Shown here one piece after another: positions 17,863 to 26,853 of a DNA stretch of 50,338 nt. The stretch lies in assembly GCA_002499585.1 (NCBI GenBank), contig DAMH01000008.1:20329-70666 (forward strand), read 5' to 3'. This DNA is from Euryarchaeota archaeon UBA552. GTDB lineage: Archaea; Thermoplasmatota; Poseidoniia; Poseidoniales; Thalassarchaeaceae. The position numbers and the translations under genes are program-made. The notes below the pieces were generated by a model that searched no databases, was not told where the DNA came from, and saw only the letters and a list, made by a program, of their open reading frames with translations. The stretch's first letter is position 1. Every line of letters begins with the position of its first letter.

Positions 17863-20800
17863 AACTCATCACGATCGATCAAATTTGGTCGCTGCCCCGA
17901 GCTAATCTCCCCCATCGCTCTCATTCTTAATCCCTCAATTCTTATGACGGGCGATCCATCCACTCTGACAACAGTTTCATGGTAGGAAGTGGTACCTTTC
18001 GCCTCTAATCTGAGGGAGGCCACGGTAATAGACCCGGATATATCATCGTCCGAGATTGTAATTCTATCCGCTCCCACAGGGAGGGAATCTGTCAGATCAA
18101 GGTCCATTGATGTCAGTCCTGCGGCCTGAAAACACGATTCTACCAACAAAGGATGCGATTTCATCGTGGGGATCACTCCTTCGCCATGGATGTTGAAAAG
18201 GTACGGGTTCGGGAGGTTTTTCAGCGCGTGGACTCGTGCTTCAATTCCCTTTCCATTACGGTTTTGGATAGAGGCCACGACCCCCATGAGCGGTTGAAAC
18301 ATTGGACCGTGGAACATTCTATGGTATATTTCTCCTGAGCCAAGAACACGGGACCCATCCTCATCAGTCGGAATGATGTCTTCAACAATCGACTTTGAAT
18401 TAGAGTCACGCAGGGTGATGATCGCTGAGTGATGGAGCAAGACCTCCCCTTTCCCAATTGGCGATATTGACTCTATGCGGCAGGCGTAAATATGTTCATC
18501 GGAGTTTTCCAATCGTTCAACTGTACAAATTATCTCCTTTTCAGACCGCGTTAATTTTACAGGGATCAGGAAATTTACATCATCAAAAGAATGGATTGAA
18601 AATGGCTCGTTCTCACACGCAAGTACCGTCTCAGCCATCATTTCAAGAGCCATGACGCCAGGGAGATACGGTATCCCTGAGATTGAGTGGTCTAGAAGAT
18701 ATGAGTGCCTATCAGTGGAGAGAACCACGGACGTCGTGGCACGATGCCCAAGCTGACAGGAGGTGATATTGTCTATCATTGGATAGTATCCAGGTGTGCC
18801 GAAATCAGACGAGAATGGGGTTGAAAGTGTGATTCCGGGCATTCGAACAGAGCTTCTGTTGTCCAAGATACCCAGCTTCCCGGATATTAAAGTCGAGTCT
18901 TCTCCGGAACCCATCACCTCTTGCACGAACATAGATGCGCCTACGTCTAATGGGATCATGTCGACCCCAGACCGGGCGAAAACAGTCTCAAGAGACCCCT
19001 TTGTTGCCATCCCTATACCAGACCACGGCGCCCATGCGATCGAGAAGGAAGCAATTTCGCCGTTGCGGATCCTAGAATGTTCGGCATCCAAAATTCTGTT
19101 TGCTGCGCAATAATCCAGTTGAGTTGCATTTCCAAGTCGGCCTGCCACTGAGGTAAAGGAACACGCCAGATTTAGCGATTGTTTCATTTTTGATATGTAT
19201 CTTTGAAGGTTTCGGAAACCGCCCACTTTCACATCTAACACTCGATTTACGACTTCCTCACTTTTTGATTCGAAGGGAGTCGAGTCCTCGATTCCGGCCC
19301 CGTGAATTAACCCGGTTATCTTCCCATACCTTTGGATTACTTTGGACACCATTTCTTCAACCTCAGACTCCGATGTTACGTCCACTGAGATGTAATCACA
19401 TTCTGCCCCCGTGGATTTTATTCTAGCAAGGGTTTTGTGAATTCCAATCCCGCGTTTACGATTTTCCCATGCGGCATTCCACTCTTTCAGGCTAACCCGG
19501 CCATTCTCGTGTTGCTCATCCATGAATTGTTTAATTTTGATCTTCTCTTGTTCCAACTCTTCGTCAGAAGCTCTCACCAGGGGCTCGAGATCGGGGTCTA
19601 GTGGAGTGCGTCCCAGAAGTACGAACGTGGGTGAAGATTTTTGGTTGGCTTGGGCGAGTTGGATTACACACTCGGACGTTACCCCTGCTGCGCCTCCACT
19701 GACAAGCCACGCGCCTTCGTCACTCAAATCTCTGATGGTTTCTGGAGATTGTTTTCTCTCAAGTGTGATTCTTCGCCTTTCAAACTCAGATGATATCCCG
19801 ACCTCGATCGGCCCGGATATTCTTGTGACTTCTCGCAATATTGATTCTGCCAATTCATCCATGTTCCCTAACAGTGTCGGGTCTACATCTATCGCCCGAA
19901 TATCCACGTTATTCCTCTCCCTTCCGTAACTCATTACTGCGCCATGGATCCCTGCGACGGATGAGTTGTAGGTCCCTCCGTTGAAACCATGCGCTCCATC
20001 CATTGATGTCACTGTGACTATTTTCTTGATTGATCCAGAGGGCAGGGCATCCAATTTCTTCAGTAACCTGTAGGTTTCTACAGTCCATGAAAGGGGATCA
20101 GGGTCGGATTGAAGATCGTTAGTACTTGAGACACCTGAGAGGTAGATGACGCATGCATCTTTGTGCTTGGCTTCAAAAAGATAATTCTCATCAATAACCT
20201 CAGGTTTGGATCCGAGATTGGTTAATTTCTCTGCTATGACGCCTGATATCCCATGTTGATCCTGCGTCAAAAAGACGACAGGCGGGATCTCCCCCATTTT
20301 CAGAGGGCCCATTATTTCAGTGGAGATCGTGTGTCTGTGGATAGTGACGTCTTCGGAGCCAACGGCCTCATCGGCTGGGTTGACAGTTTCAGGGGCATTA
20401 GTGGATTTCTGGTATCCGGCCACGTAATTAGCAACTTGTCCAAGCGTCGGGTAGTCCCTTATTTGGAATTCCTCATCCAATTCCAGATTGAAGATGCTCC
20501 GTATCTCGGTCATAATCTCTGCCTGTTTAATTGAGTCTATTCCCAGTTCCCCCTCCATATCGGCATCGGCCTCCAGGAATTCCTCCGGGTAACCAGTGTG
20601 TGCCGCAACAATTGGAAGGATGTCCTTGAGTGCTGCCGAACTGTCAGAGGTTTTCGAAAAATCTTCGGCCAGAGTGTTGGATTCATCTATCGTCTCCGAT
20701 CGGTCGTCCAGAAGGATCTCTTTCTTGCTGGAGTGAGTCTCCCCGGTGAACGATCTGATGTATTTTTCAACATGAGAGATGGTTGGGTAATCCATGAGTT

Positions 20801-23800
20801 GGAAGGACTCGTCCTCGGGCAACCCAAATACTTCACGTATCTCAGCCATGATCTCTGCTTGCTTGATTGAATCTATGCCAAGCTCTCCCTCCATATCTGC
20901 ATCAGTTTCTATGAATTCTTTAGGATACCCCGTGGCCGCTGAGACAATGGATAGAATCGTAGTATTTACATCCCGAATGGTGTCATTGGCGGGTGTCGAG
21001 ATGGCTGTAGCTTGAGTTTCATTTTTATCGTTGGAAGTCAAGTTTGTTCTATTCTCTTGGACTTTTGCAGGTTCTTCTTTCAAGTTTTCTTTGGGACTGC
21101 TAGGACTCTTCTTTTTTATGGGCGGTGGATCATATAAATCGCCTGATATGCCTCCAACCAAATCGTCATCGACATCAACATATGCCACCAGCTTTCTCTT
21201 CAGGACTCGGAGTTCGACTTTATTTCCAGATACTGATCTAAGAGACCATTTTGATATTTTTTCAGGCTCAAACCTGTGCTTGTCGGAGGTAGAGACGCGC
21301 CTCAGCAATGTCAGGGCTATTTGACTTCCGAAACCTGCTCCGTGCCTCAGGGCCAGGTCTAGATCCTGAGGGCCGCCTTTAGAGATATTCAGCTCCCCTA
21401 ATGTGGGATCTTCCACGCGGTAGTTGGCCACAGGCGGAAATACGCCTGCTGACAAGCATCGGATAACAACTGCGTCCTCCAGTCCGACCCCCATTGGGTG
21501 TCCAGTGTACCCCTTGGCATTTGTTATCAGAATCTTAGATGCTTTTTTGCCGAAGACTTGTCTCAGGGCAGTGACCTCAGCGGACGCCGATCCTCCTCTG
21601 GGGGGAGTGTAAGGCTCATGTGACATGAATGTCATTCTGTTGGCCATTTTTTCCCTGTCAAGGGACCATTTCCGTTCCATCTTAGTTATGAATGAATCCA
21701 TGACCGACGCAGCATGTTCCGTGTCTAGCCGGGTTGGGTGGTATGCGCTATTTGCTATCTCGGCTCCTAGAACCTCGACGTAGGGTACGACTCCACGATC
21801 AATGGCGTCCTCCATCCGCTCCAGAACGAAGCCAGCCCCGCCCATTCCGAGCAACATTCCATGTCTTCGGGCATCGAACGGCAGTGCGACATCCTCGACG
21901 CTATTACCCATAGCGTGAGCTCCTGCGCTGGCAAATCCAGCGCCTATCCAGGGCATCAAACTGTCCGAGGTGGAATCATCTCCGCTGACTATTATCACCC
22001 GGTCGCACCTCCCTCTGGCCATCCAGTCTTCTGCTATCGCGAATGCGGCAGGAGTGGAGGCACATGCGTTGTTGATGGCTAAATTTGGACCTCTGGCTCC
22101 GATCCAAGATGCGAATTGGCTGTGTCCCATTGATAGTACTTGGAGAAGATATTTTCTATCAAATTGGGTGTATTCAGACGATTGCCGGGCAAATGCGTGT
22201 TCTATGGCCTTCTCTAGGCCTGGAAATACAGATGCGAAGATAACACCGGTCCTGTCTTTCTCTCTTTCAGGTAGATTCCAGCCACGGATCACCCTTAGTC
22301 CGCTGCTGTTTTTTTGTTCCACGGGGAACAAAGGAAGCCCTGCGTCCCTCAGAGCTTCGATTCCGGAGGCAAAGGCAAGTGATGTCGCGATGTCGAACGC
22401 TTCGACTAATTTTTTGTCTACGCCGTATTGATCTGCAAGGTCGAATCTTCCACCAACGCCCGCGAGCTGTGGAACCGTTTCGAAGCTGTTGGCGGGAACC
22501 AACCTAGAAGTCCCATCCTCGCTTTTGACCAACCTGACTATCTTCTGATCAACGAGTTTCTTTTTCATCTCGTCGGGTATTTCTGAAATGAGGTTCCTTC
22601 CCTCGAATATTGCTTCCCAGACATTTTCATCGAATACCTCCTCCATTCCCGGGACGCCCAACGAGACGCCTGATACCACTGGAGGAGTGAGTTTTACCTC
22701 CTCTGTAATATCGAGTGATGGGTCGGGATCCAAAAATGAAGCGAGGTCTTCCACAGTTTTCATCGATCTGCGATCTTGCTCATCAAAACGCCTGTTTCCT
22801 CCAATTTTTTCAATAATAGAATCAATGTCTGACATTCCAACCCCCAACTCTTCAAGCGCAATTCTTCCGGATAACACAGAAGCCGGGTAACCAGTGATCT
22901 CGGCTAGATACTGGGAGGTTTGATTTTCCGAACTCGATGGTTTTACAATTTCGTGTTTGCGTTCGAGTTCGTTTGCGGAATGACTCACACCCTTTGGAAG
23001 GGGTCTTGACCTAGTTCTCAACTGCTCAAGTCTCAGAGTTTCTTTTCTGAGGTCAATATCCGAAGGCATGGAAGTGAATTCCGCAGAGAGCATACCGCTG
23101 TTCCATTCATCGATAATCGGCTTTTTCCCATTTATTGCCAAGAACGCGATTGATCCCAGGAAGGTTGCAATTCCTCCGGTTTTGGGATGATTGGTGGCCG
23201 AGGTTTCCACATCGTCTCCCAGAATGTCTTTTATTGTGGTGGTTAGAGCACGCTTGGGGCCGACTTCCAAGAATATCTTGGCACCTGAGCCGCGCATCGT
23301 CTCTATTTGATCGATCCAGTTTACGGGTGAAGACATCTGAGGGGCTAGTTTTTCGAGGACGGATTGTTGTGGGTTCTCGGAATCCATTGGGTAAAATGAG
23401 CCGTCCACATTCGCTGTTATCGGAATTTTTGGCTGTGACAACTCAATTGAATTTAGGAATCGTTTCAGTGGTTCGTTAGCTGGAGAAACGATATCAGTGT
23501 GGAAAGCATGACTGGTTTGGAGTTGAATTACCGATGCACCTTCTTCTGACAATATCTTCATTGCATCTTGAACTGCCTTAGTTTCCCCGGCAATGACAGT
23601 CGATTTTGGACTGTTCCTGTTGGCTGCGATAACATACCCGTCAACTGTGCCTAGTAATTTCTCAACCGTTTCTGCTGGGGCCCCAACAGCAGCCATCAAA
23701 CCTTTGTCTGGTACATCCACTGCCCCCATTTCTGTCCCTCTGGCGGCTGCAGCTCTCATGGCATCCTCGAAACTCAATATCCCAGAAACCATCAATGCCG

Positions 23801-25973
23801 CGTACTCACCAAGACTGTGACCGGCGACCATATCGGGTTGAATTCCATGTACAGATAATAGACGGTTAATGGCCAGATCAGCGGTTAACATTGCCGGTTG
23901 AGTGAACTCTGTCTGTGTCAATTTTATCTGGGCAGCATGCTGTTCACCGCCGCTTGGGCTGCTGTTGAAAACAATCCTTGACAGGGGTTCCTCGATAATG
24001 TGGGTCATGATTTCATCCGCTTCCTTCCAGGTTGAGGCTACGACAGGATATCTTTGGGCCAAATCCAGGGTCATGCCGAGATATTGACTGCCCTGACCTG
24101 GGTACATGTGTGCTAATTTTGAGCCTTCATCCACTGGATTTTCTCTGATCAGAATTTGTTGACTCGCGAGAAAGTCTCGGCTTCCTGCATTCGTAATTCC
24201 TTGCTCTGCAAGTGCAATTCTCTTCTCAAGCTGGGCCCATGAAGTTGCAACAATAGCAAGTCTGATGCCTTTAGCAGTGTAGTGTTTTGAAGCATTGGGG
24301 AGTGATTTTGACAGTCTCTTTCCTGTTGGGCTCTCGTCAAAATTTGGACTCCCATCAATCAATGATGCGGAGGTCTTTCTGAGCTTCTCGATCAGCGCCT
24401 CCTCTGTTTCGGCATTGAGGAGTAACACTCCACCCTCTAGCGCCTTGAGGTGCTCCCAACTGAGCGCTGGCTTTGGTTTTTTGACCAGCTCGGGATTCAA
24501 TCTTGAATTCCATGAGTTGATTAATTTAGAGTGGATTTCGGGGTGATACTGTTCAAGGGCAATGTGGAAATTCGTGCCACCGAACCCAAAGGCACTTACC
24601 CCTGCGCGTCGAGGGTTAAATTCAGGATCGGGCCATTCAGAAGCTTTTGTGGGGACATAGAATGGGACTTCTGACCATGGGACGGTCTGGTTTGGATGGA
24701 CGAAACCTGATGATGGCGGAATTGTTCGATTAAACAATGAGAGGGAGGCCTTGAGTAGGCCTGCTAAGCCCGCTGCAGCTTTGAGGTGCCCGATCTGAGA
24801 TTTTATCGAGCCCACAGCAACGCTGCCGGGTTGGAGGGAGGTTCCGTATATTTCGGACAGTGAAGATAGTTCTGTTGCATCTCCGACAGAGGTACTGGTT
24901 CCATGCGCTTCAATCAATTCGACTGTGGTGGACTGGTATCCGGCCTGGTCATATGCTCTGCTAATGGCTCTGACCTGGCCATTTTGACTGGGGGCGGTGA
25001 TACCCTTCCCCCGCCCATCGCTACTTGCGCCGATACCTCTTATGACCGAGTAAATCTTGTCTCCATCTGCGATTGCGTCGTCCAGCCTTTTGAGCACGAG
25101 CGCACCAGCACCCTCTCCCATCACGAAACCATCAGCTCTGCTGTCGAATGGGACAGAGTGATTGGCGGAAAGGGCGCCAATTGCACTGAATTTGGCATAA
25201 GTAGCGGGGTCCATCGACCGGTCCGAAGCTCCGGCAATCATCATACTCACCTGCCTGCTGTGGAGGAGATGGCAGGCATCCATGACAGCCGCCATTGCCG
25301 AGGCGCACGCTGCATCTGTCGTGTAGTTAGGGCCGTTCAGATCGAGGATATTTGCGACTCTTCCCGCGACGACATTTGCCAATTCGCCAGGCATTGTATC
25401 CTCATTGACCCGGGGGGCGTCCCGCAATATTGCGGTTTTGAAATTTGTAAAATCCTCATCGGAGATGCCGACTTCTCTCGCATGCCTCTCATACCTGTCT
25501 ATGAGGACCCTCTCGGTCGACCTTGTACGGTTCTCTCCTCCCAGTGCGTTTGCAAATACTACGCCCGTGGATTCTCTTGGAAGTTCAGACACCGCATTAT
25601 CCCCAAGATATCCGGCGTCTTCCAGCGCGGCGTACGAGACGCTTACCGCCCATTGTTGGCTTGTATCAATCTGAGGAAGGGATCCTGGGGGGATCCTCCA
25701 CTTTCTCCAATCGAACTCGTAGCCCTCTACCCATGCTCCGATTTTGCTGTACGTTTTCCCTTCAGGGACGTTCTTCGGTCCTCCCTCTACCCAGTGATCT
25801 CCTGGTCTCCACCTGTTTTCCGGCACCACGCGGATGGAGGATTTGCCCGAAATGACGTTATTCCAGAAGGCAATAACATCCGGGGCATCCGGCAGTATTG
25901 CACCTACGCCCACGATAGCGATTGGCTCGAATGTCCCAATGTTATCGGTAATGTCAGCCATTGCCATAATCAC
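17859..25973 (-). CDS. Multidomain iterative polyketide/fatty-acid synthase, KS-AT-(ACP)-KS-ACP-ACP-KR-DH
   Basis: The 2704-aa single chain resembles PfaA-type secondary-lipid/PUFA synthases. Domains in order: KS1 (about 15-480; DAACASA C223, EAHGTST H357, SQIGHLKAA H396); acyltransferase (about 618-915; GHSLGEY S720, SHAFH H825); a degenerate carrier (about 1018-1082) whose LGxDS site reads LGVGM; KS2 (about 1098-1560; NNACAST C1304, MSHEPYTP H1452, GYTGHPMG H1492); two intact ACPs (GELGIDSIKQ, S1702 and S1814); KR with a structural half (about 1895-2070) and a catalytic half (GGAAGVTS; S2275, Y2288 in DYCAAN); and a hot-dog DH (LLDHSISGIPYLPG H2429; HPLLVES E2612). No thioesterase, methyltransferase or internal ER is visible. 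It overlaps the FabI-like gene and the PPTase gene by 4 nt each. The product is unknown. Confidence 0.93.
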   Translation of the reverse strand: MIMAMADITDNIGTFEPIAIVGVGAILPDAPDVIAFWNNVISGKSSIRVVPENRWRPGDHWVEGGPKNVPEGKTYSKIGAWVEGYEFDWRKWRIPPGSLPQIDTSQQWAVSVSYAALEDAGYLGDNAVSELPRESTGVVFANALGGENRTRSTERVLIDRYERHAREVGISDEDFTNFKTAILRDAPRVNEDTMPGELANVVAGRVANILDLNGPNYTTDAACASAMAAVMDACHLLHSRQVSMMIAGASDRSMDPATYAKFSAIGALSANHSVPFDSRADGFVMGEGAGALVLKRLDDAIADGDKIYSVIRGIGASSDGRGKGITAPSQNGQVRAISRAYDQAGYQSTTVELIEAHGTSTSVGDATELSSLSEIYGTSLQPGSVAVGSIKSQIGHLKAAAGLAGLLKASLSLFNRTIPPSSGFVHPNQTVPWSEVPFYVPTKASEWPDPEFNPRRAGVSAFGFGGTNFHIALEQYHPEIHSKLINSWNSRLNPELVKKPKPALSWEHLKALEGGVLLLNAETEEALIEKLRKTSASLIDGSPNFDESPTGKRLSKSLPNASKHYTAKGIRLAIVATSWAQLEKRIALAEQGITNAGSRDFLASQQILIRENPVDEGSKLAHMYPGQGSQYLGMTLDLAQRYPVVASTWKEADEIMTHIIEEPLSRIVFNSSPSGGEQHAAQIKLTQTEFTQPAMLTADLAINRLLSVHGIQPDMVAGHSLGEYAALMVSGILSFEDAMRAAAARGTEMGAVDVPDKGLMAAVGAPAETVEKLLGTVDGYVIAANRNSPKSTVIAGETKAVQDAMKILSEEGASVIQLQTSHAFHTDIVSPANEPLKRFLNSIELSQPKIPITANVDGSFYPMDSENPQQSVLEKLAPQMSSPVNWIDQIETMRGSGAKIFLEVGPKRALTTTIKDILGDDVETSATNHPKTGGIATFLGSIAFLAINGKKPIIDEWNSGMLSAEFTSMPSDIDLRKETLRLEQLRTRSRPLPKGVSHSANELERKHEIVKPSSSENQTSQYLAEITGYPASVLSGRIALEELGVGMSDIDSIIEKIGGNRRFDEQDRRSMKTVEDLASFLDPDPSLDITEEVKLTPPVVSGVSLGVPGMEEVFDENVWEAIFEGRNLISEIPDEMKKKLVDQKIVRLVKSEDGTSRLVPANSFETVPQLAGVGGRFDLADQYGVDKKLVEAFDIATSLAFASGIEALRDAGLPLFPVEQKNSSGLRVIRGWNLPEREKDRTGVIFASVFPGLEKAIEHAFARQSSEYTQFDRKYLLQVLSMGHSQFASWIGARGPNLAINNACASTPAAFAIAEDWMARGRCDRVIIVSGDDSTSDSLMPWIGAGFASAGAHAMGNSVEDVALPFDARRHGMLLGMGGAGFVLERMEDAIDRGVVPYVEVLGAEIANSAYHPTRLDTEHAASVMDSFITKMERKWSLDREKMANRMTFMSHEPYTPPRGGSASAEVTALRQVFGKKASKILITNAKGYTGHPMGVGLEDAVVIRCLSAGVFPPVANYRVEDPTLGELNISKGGPQDLDLALRHGAGFGSQIALTLLRRVSTSDKHRFEPEKISKWSLRSVSGNKVELRVLKRKLVAYVDVDDDLVGGISGDLYDPPPIKKKSPSSPKENLKEEPAKVQENRTNLTSNDKNETQATAISTPANDTIRDVNTTILSIVSAATGYPKEFIETDADMEGELGIDSIKQAEIMAEIREVFGLPEDESFQLMDYPTISHVEKYIRSFTGETHSSKKEILLDDRSETIDESNTLAEDFSKTSDSSAALKDILPIVAAHTGYPEEFLEADADMEGELGIDSIKQAEIMTEIRSIFNLELDEEFQIRDYPTLGQVANYVAGYQKSTNAPETVNPADEAVGSEDVTIHRHTISTEIMGPLKMGEIPPVVFLTQDQHGISGVIAEKLTNLGSKPEVIDENYLFEAKHKDACVIYLSGVSSTNDLQSDPDPLSWTVETYRLLKKLDALPSGSIKKIVTVTSMDGAHGFNGGTYNSSVAGIHGAVMSYGRERNNVDIRAIDVDPTLLGNMDELAESILREVTRISGPIEVGISSEFERRRITLERKQSPETIRDLSDEGAWLVSGGAAGVTSECVIQLAQANQKSSPTFVLLGRTPLDPDLEPLVRASDEELEQEKIKIKQFMDEQHENGRVSLKEWNAAWENRKRGIGIHKTLARIKSTGAECDYISVDVTSESEVEEMVSKVIQRYGKITGLIHGAGIEDSTPFESKSEEVVNRVLDVKVGGFRNLQRYISKMKQSLNLACSFTSVAGRLGNATQLDYCAANRILDAEHSRIRNGEIASFSIAWAPWSGIGMATKGSLETVFARSGVDMIPLDVGASMFVQEVMGSGEDSTLISGKLGILDNRSSVRMPGITLSTPFSSDFGTPGYYPMIDNITSCQLGHRATTSVVLSTDRHSYLLDHSISGIPYLPGVMALEMMAETVLACENEPFSIHSFDDVNFLIPVKLTRSEKEIICTVERLENSDEHIYACRIESISPIGKGEVLLHHSAIITLRDSNSKSIVEDIIPTDEDGSRVLGSGEIYHRMFHGPMFQPLMGVVASIQNRNGKGIEARVHALKNLPNPYLFNIHGEGVIPTMKSHPLLVESCFQAAGLTSMDLDLTDSLPVGADRITISDDDISGSITVASLRLEAKGTTSYHETVVRVDGSPVIRIEGLRMRAMGEISSGQRPNLIDRDEL

Positions 25974-26773
25974 CCATTGACGTCCTCAGGCACCATGGTT
26001 GAGCTGAAGCCTGCGTCCACATGGATTACCTGAGCGGTCACTCCAGAGGAAAGTGGGCTTGCAAGCCAGGTGGCTGTTCCGGCGACGTCCGTTTGGTCGA
26101 CGTTCCTTCTCAGAGGTGAATTCCTTTCAACATGACTCAAAATCCCCTCGAAACCGGGGATGCCTGATGCTGCTAGGGTTTTGATTGGGCCAGCGCTGAT
26201 TGCATTTACCCTGTGGCCTTCTGGACCTAGCCTTGCTGCTATTTCCCGCATCCATGTTTCCAAAGCAGCTTTGGCGATGCTCATCAGGCCGTAACTTGGA
26301 ACATATCTGGTGCTGGCTGCGTAAGTGAGTGTGATTGTTGATGAGTTCTGTGCAAGATGTGGTAACGCCTTCCTGACAATTGATTGTAGGCTATGAGAAC
26401 TTATTCTCAAGGCTGTTTCTATGGCATCGGGGTCTACAAACAACAGATTCCTGTCGAAAGCCTCGCGGGGTGCGAATCCGATCGCATGGACCAAAACATT
26501 CGCCTTGGAATTTGGCGATTCCTTTTGCCATGAGTCAAAGAATTGCGAAATTGAGCCTTCCTTATCCACATCGATTGGATAGATTTTAGTGTCGTCCGGC
26601 AGAGTGGGGAGGAGTTGTTGAATTCTACTTCTGAACCTAGGTTGGAACCCGAGAACTAGGTTGCAACCTGCTTCTGATAACTTTTTACAGATCGCATAGG
26701 CGATGCTTTCTTCGGATGCAACGCCGAATATCAGCGCAGTCTTTCCGTCTAGTCCCATCATTGAGCCTGACAT
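25970..26773 (-). CDS. fabI: Enoyl-[ACP] reductase, FabI type
   Basis: This 267-aa short-chain dehydrogenase reduces 2-enoyl-ACP with NAD(P)H, the last step of each chain-elongation cycle. GVASEESIAYAI is the FabI-type nucleotide loop, and LTYAAS then YGLMSIAK gives Tyr151 and the Y161-x6-K168 pair specific to FabI rather than FabG. ISAGPIKTLAASGI is the classic FabI substrate loop. The stop overlaps the synthase start by 4 nt. It supplies in trans the enoyl reduction missing from the synthase and stands where PUFA clusters usually place the unrelated flavoprotein PfaD. Confidence 0.92.
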   Translation of the reverse strand: MSGSMMGLDGKTALIFGVASEESIAYAICKKLSEAGCNLVLGFQPRFRSRIQQLLPTLPDDTKIYPIDVDKEGSISQFFDSWQKESPNSKANVLVHAIGFAPREAFDRNLLFVDPDAIETALRISSHSLQSIVRKALPHLAQNSSTITLTYAASTRYVPSYGLMSIAKAALETWMREIAARLGPEGHRVNAISAGPIKTLAASGIPGFEGILSHVERNSPLRRNVDQTDVAGTATWLASPLSSGVTAQVIHVDAGFSSTMVPEDVNG

Positions 26774-26853
26774 GACATCTACCTTGTTGTTGCCGGTGAA
26801 GACGGGTTATTGACCGTTCGGCCGTATTGATGTGTCCATGTTGGCATAATCAA

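Noticed and set aside
24903..26033. 376-aa open frame on the plus strand opposite the synthase KS1
   Set aside because: It is antisense to a domain with full catalytic motifs, has cysteine- and arginine-rich composition without domains, and reflects codon bias of the true gene.
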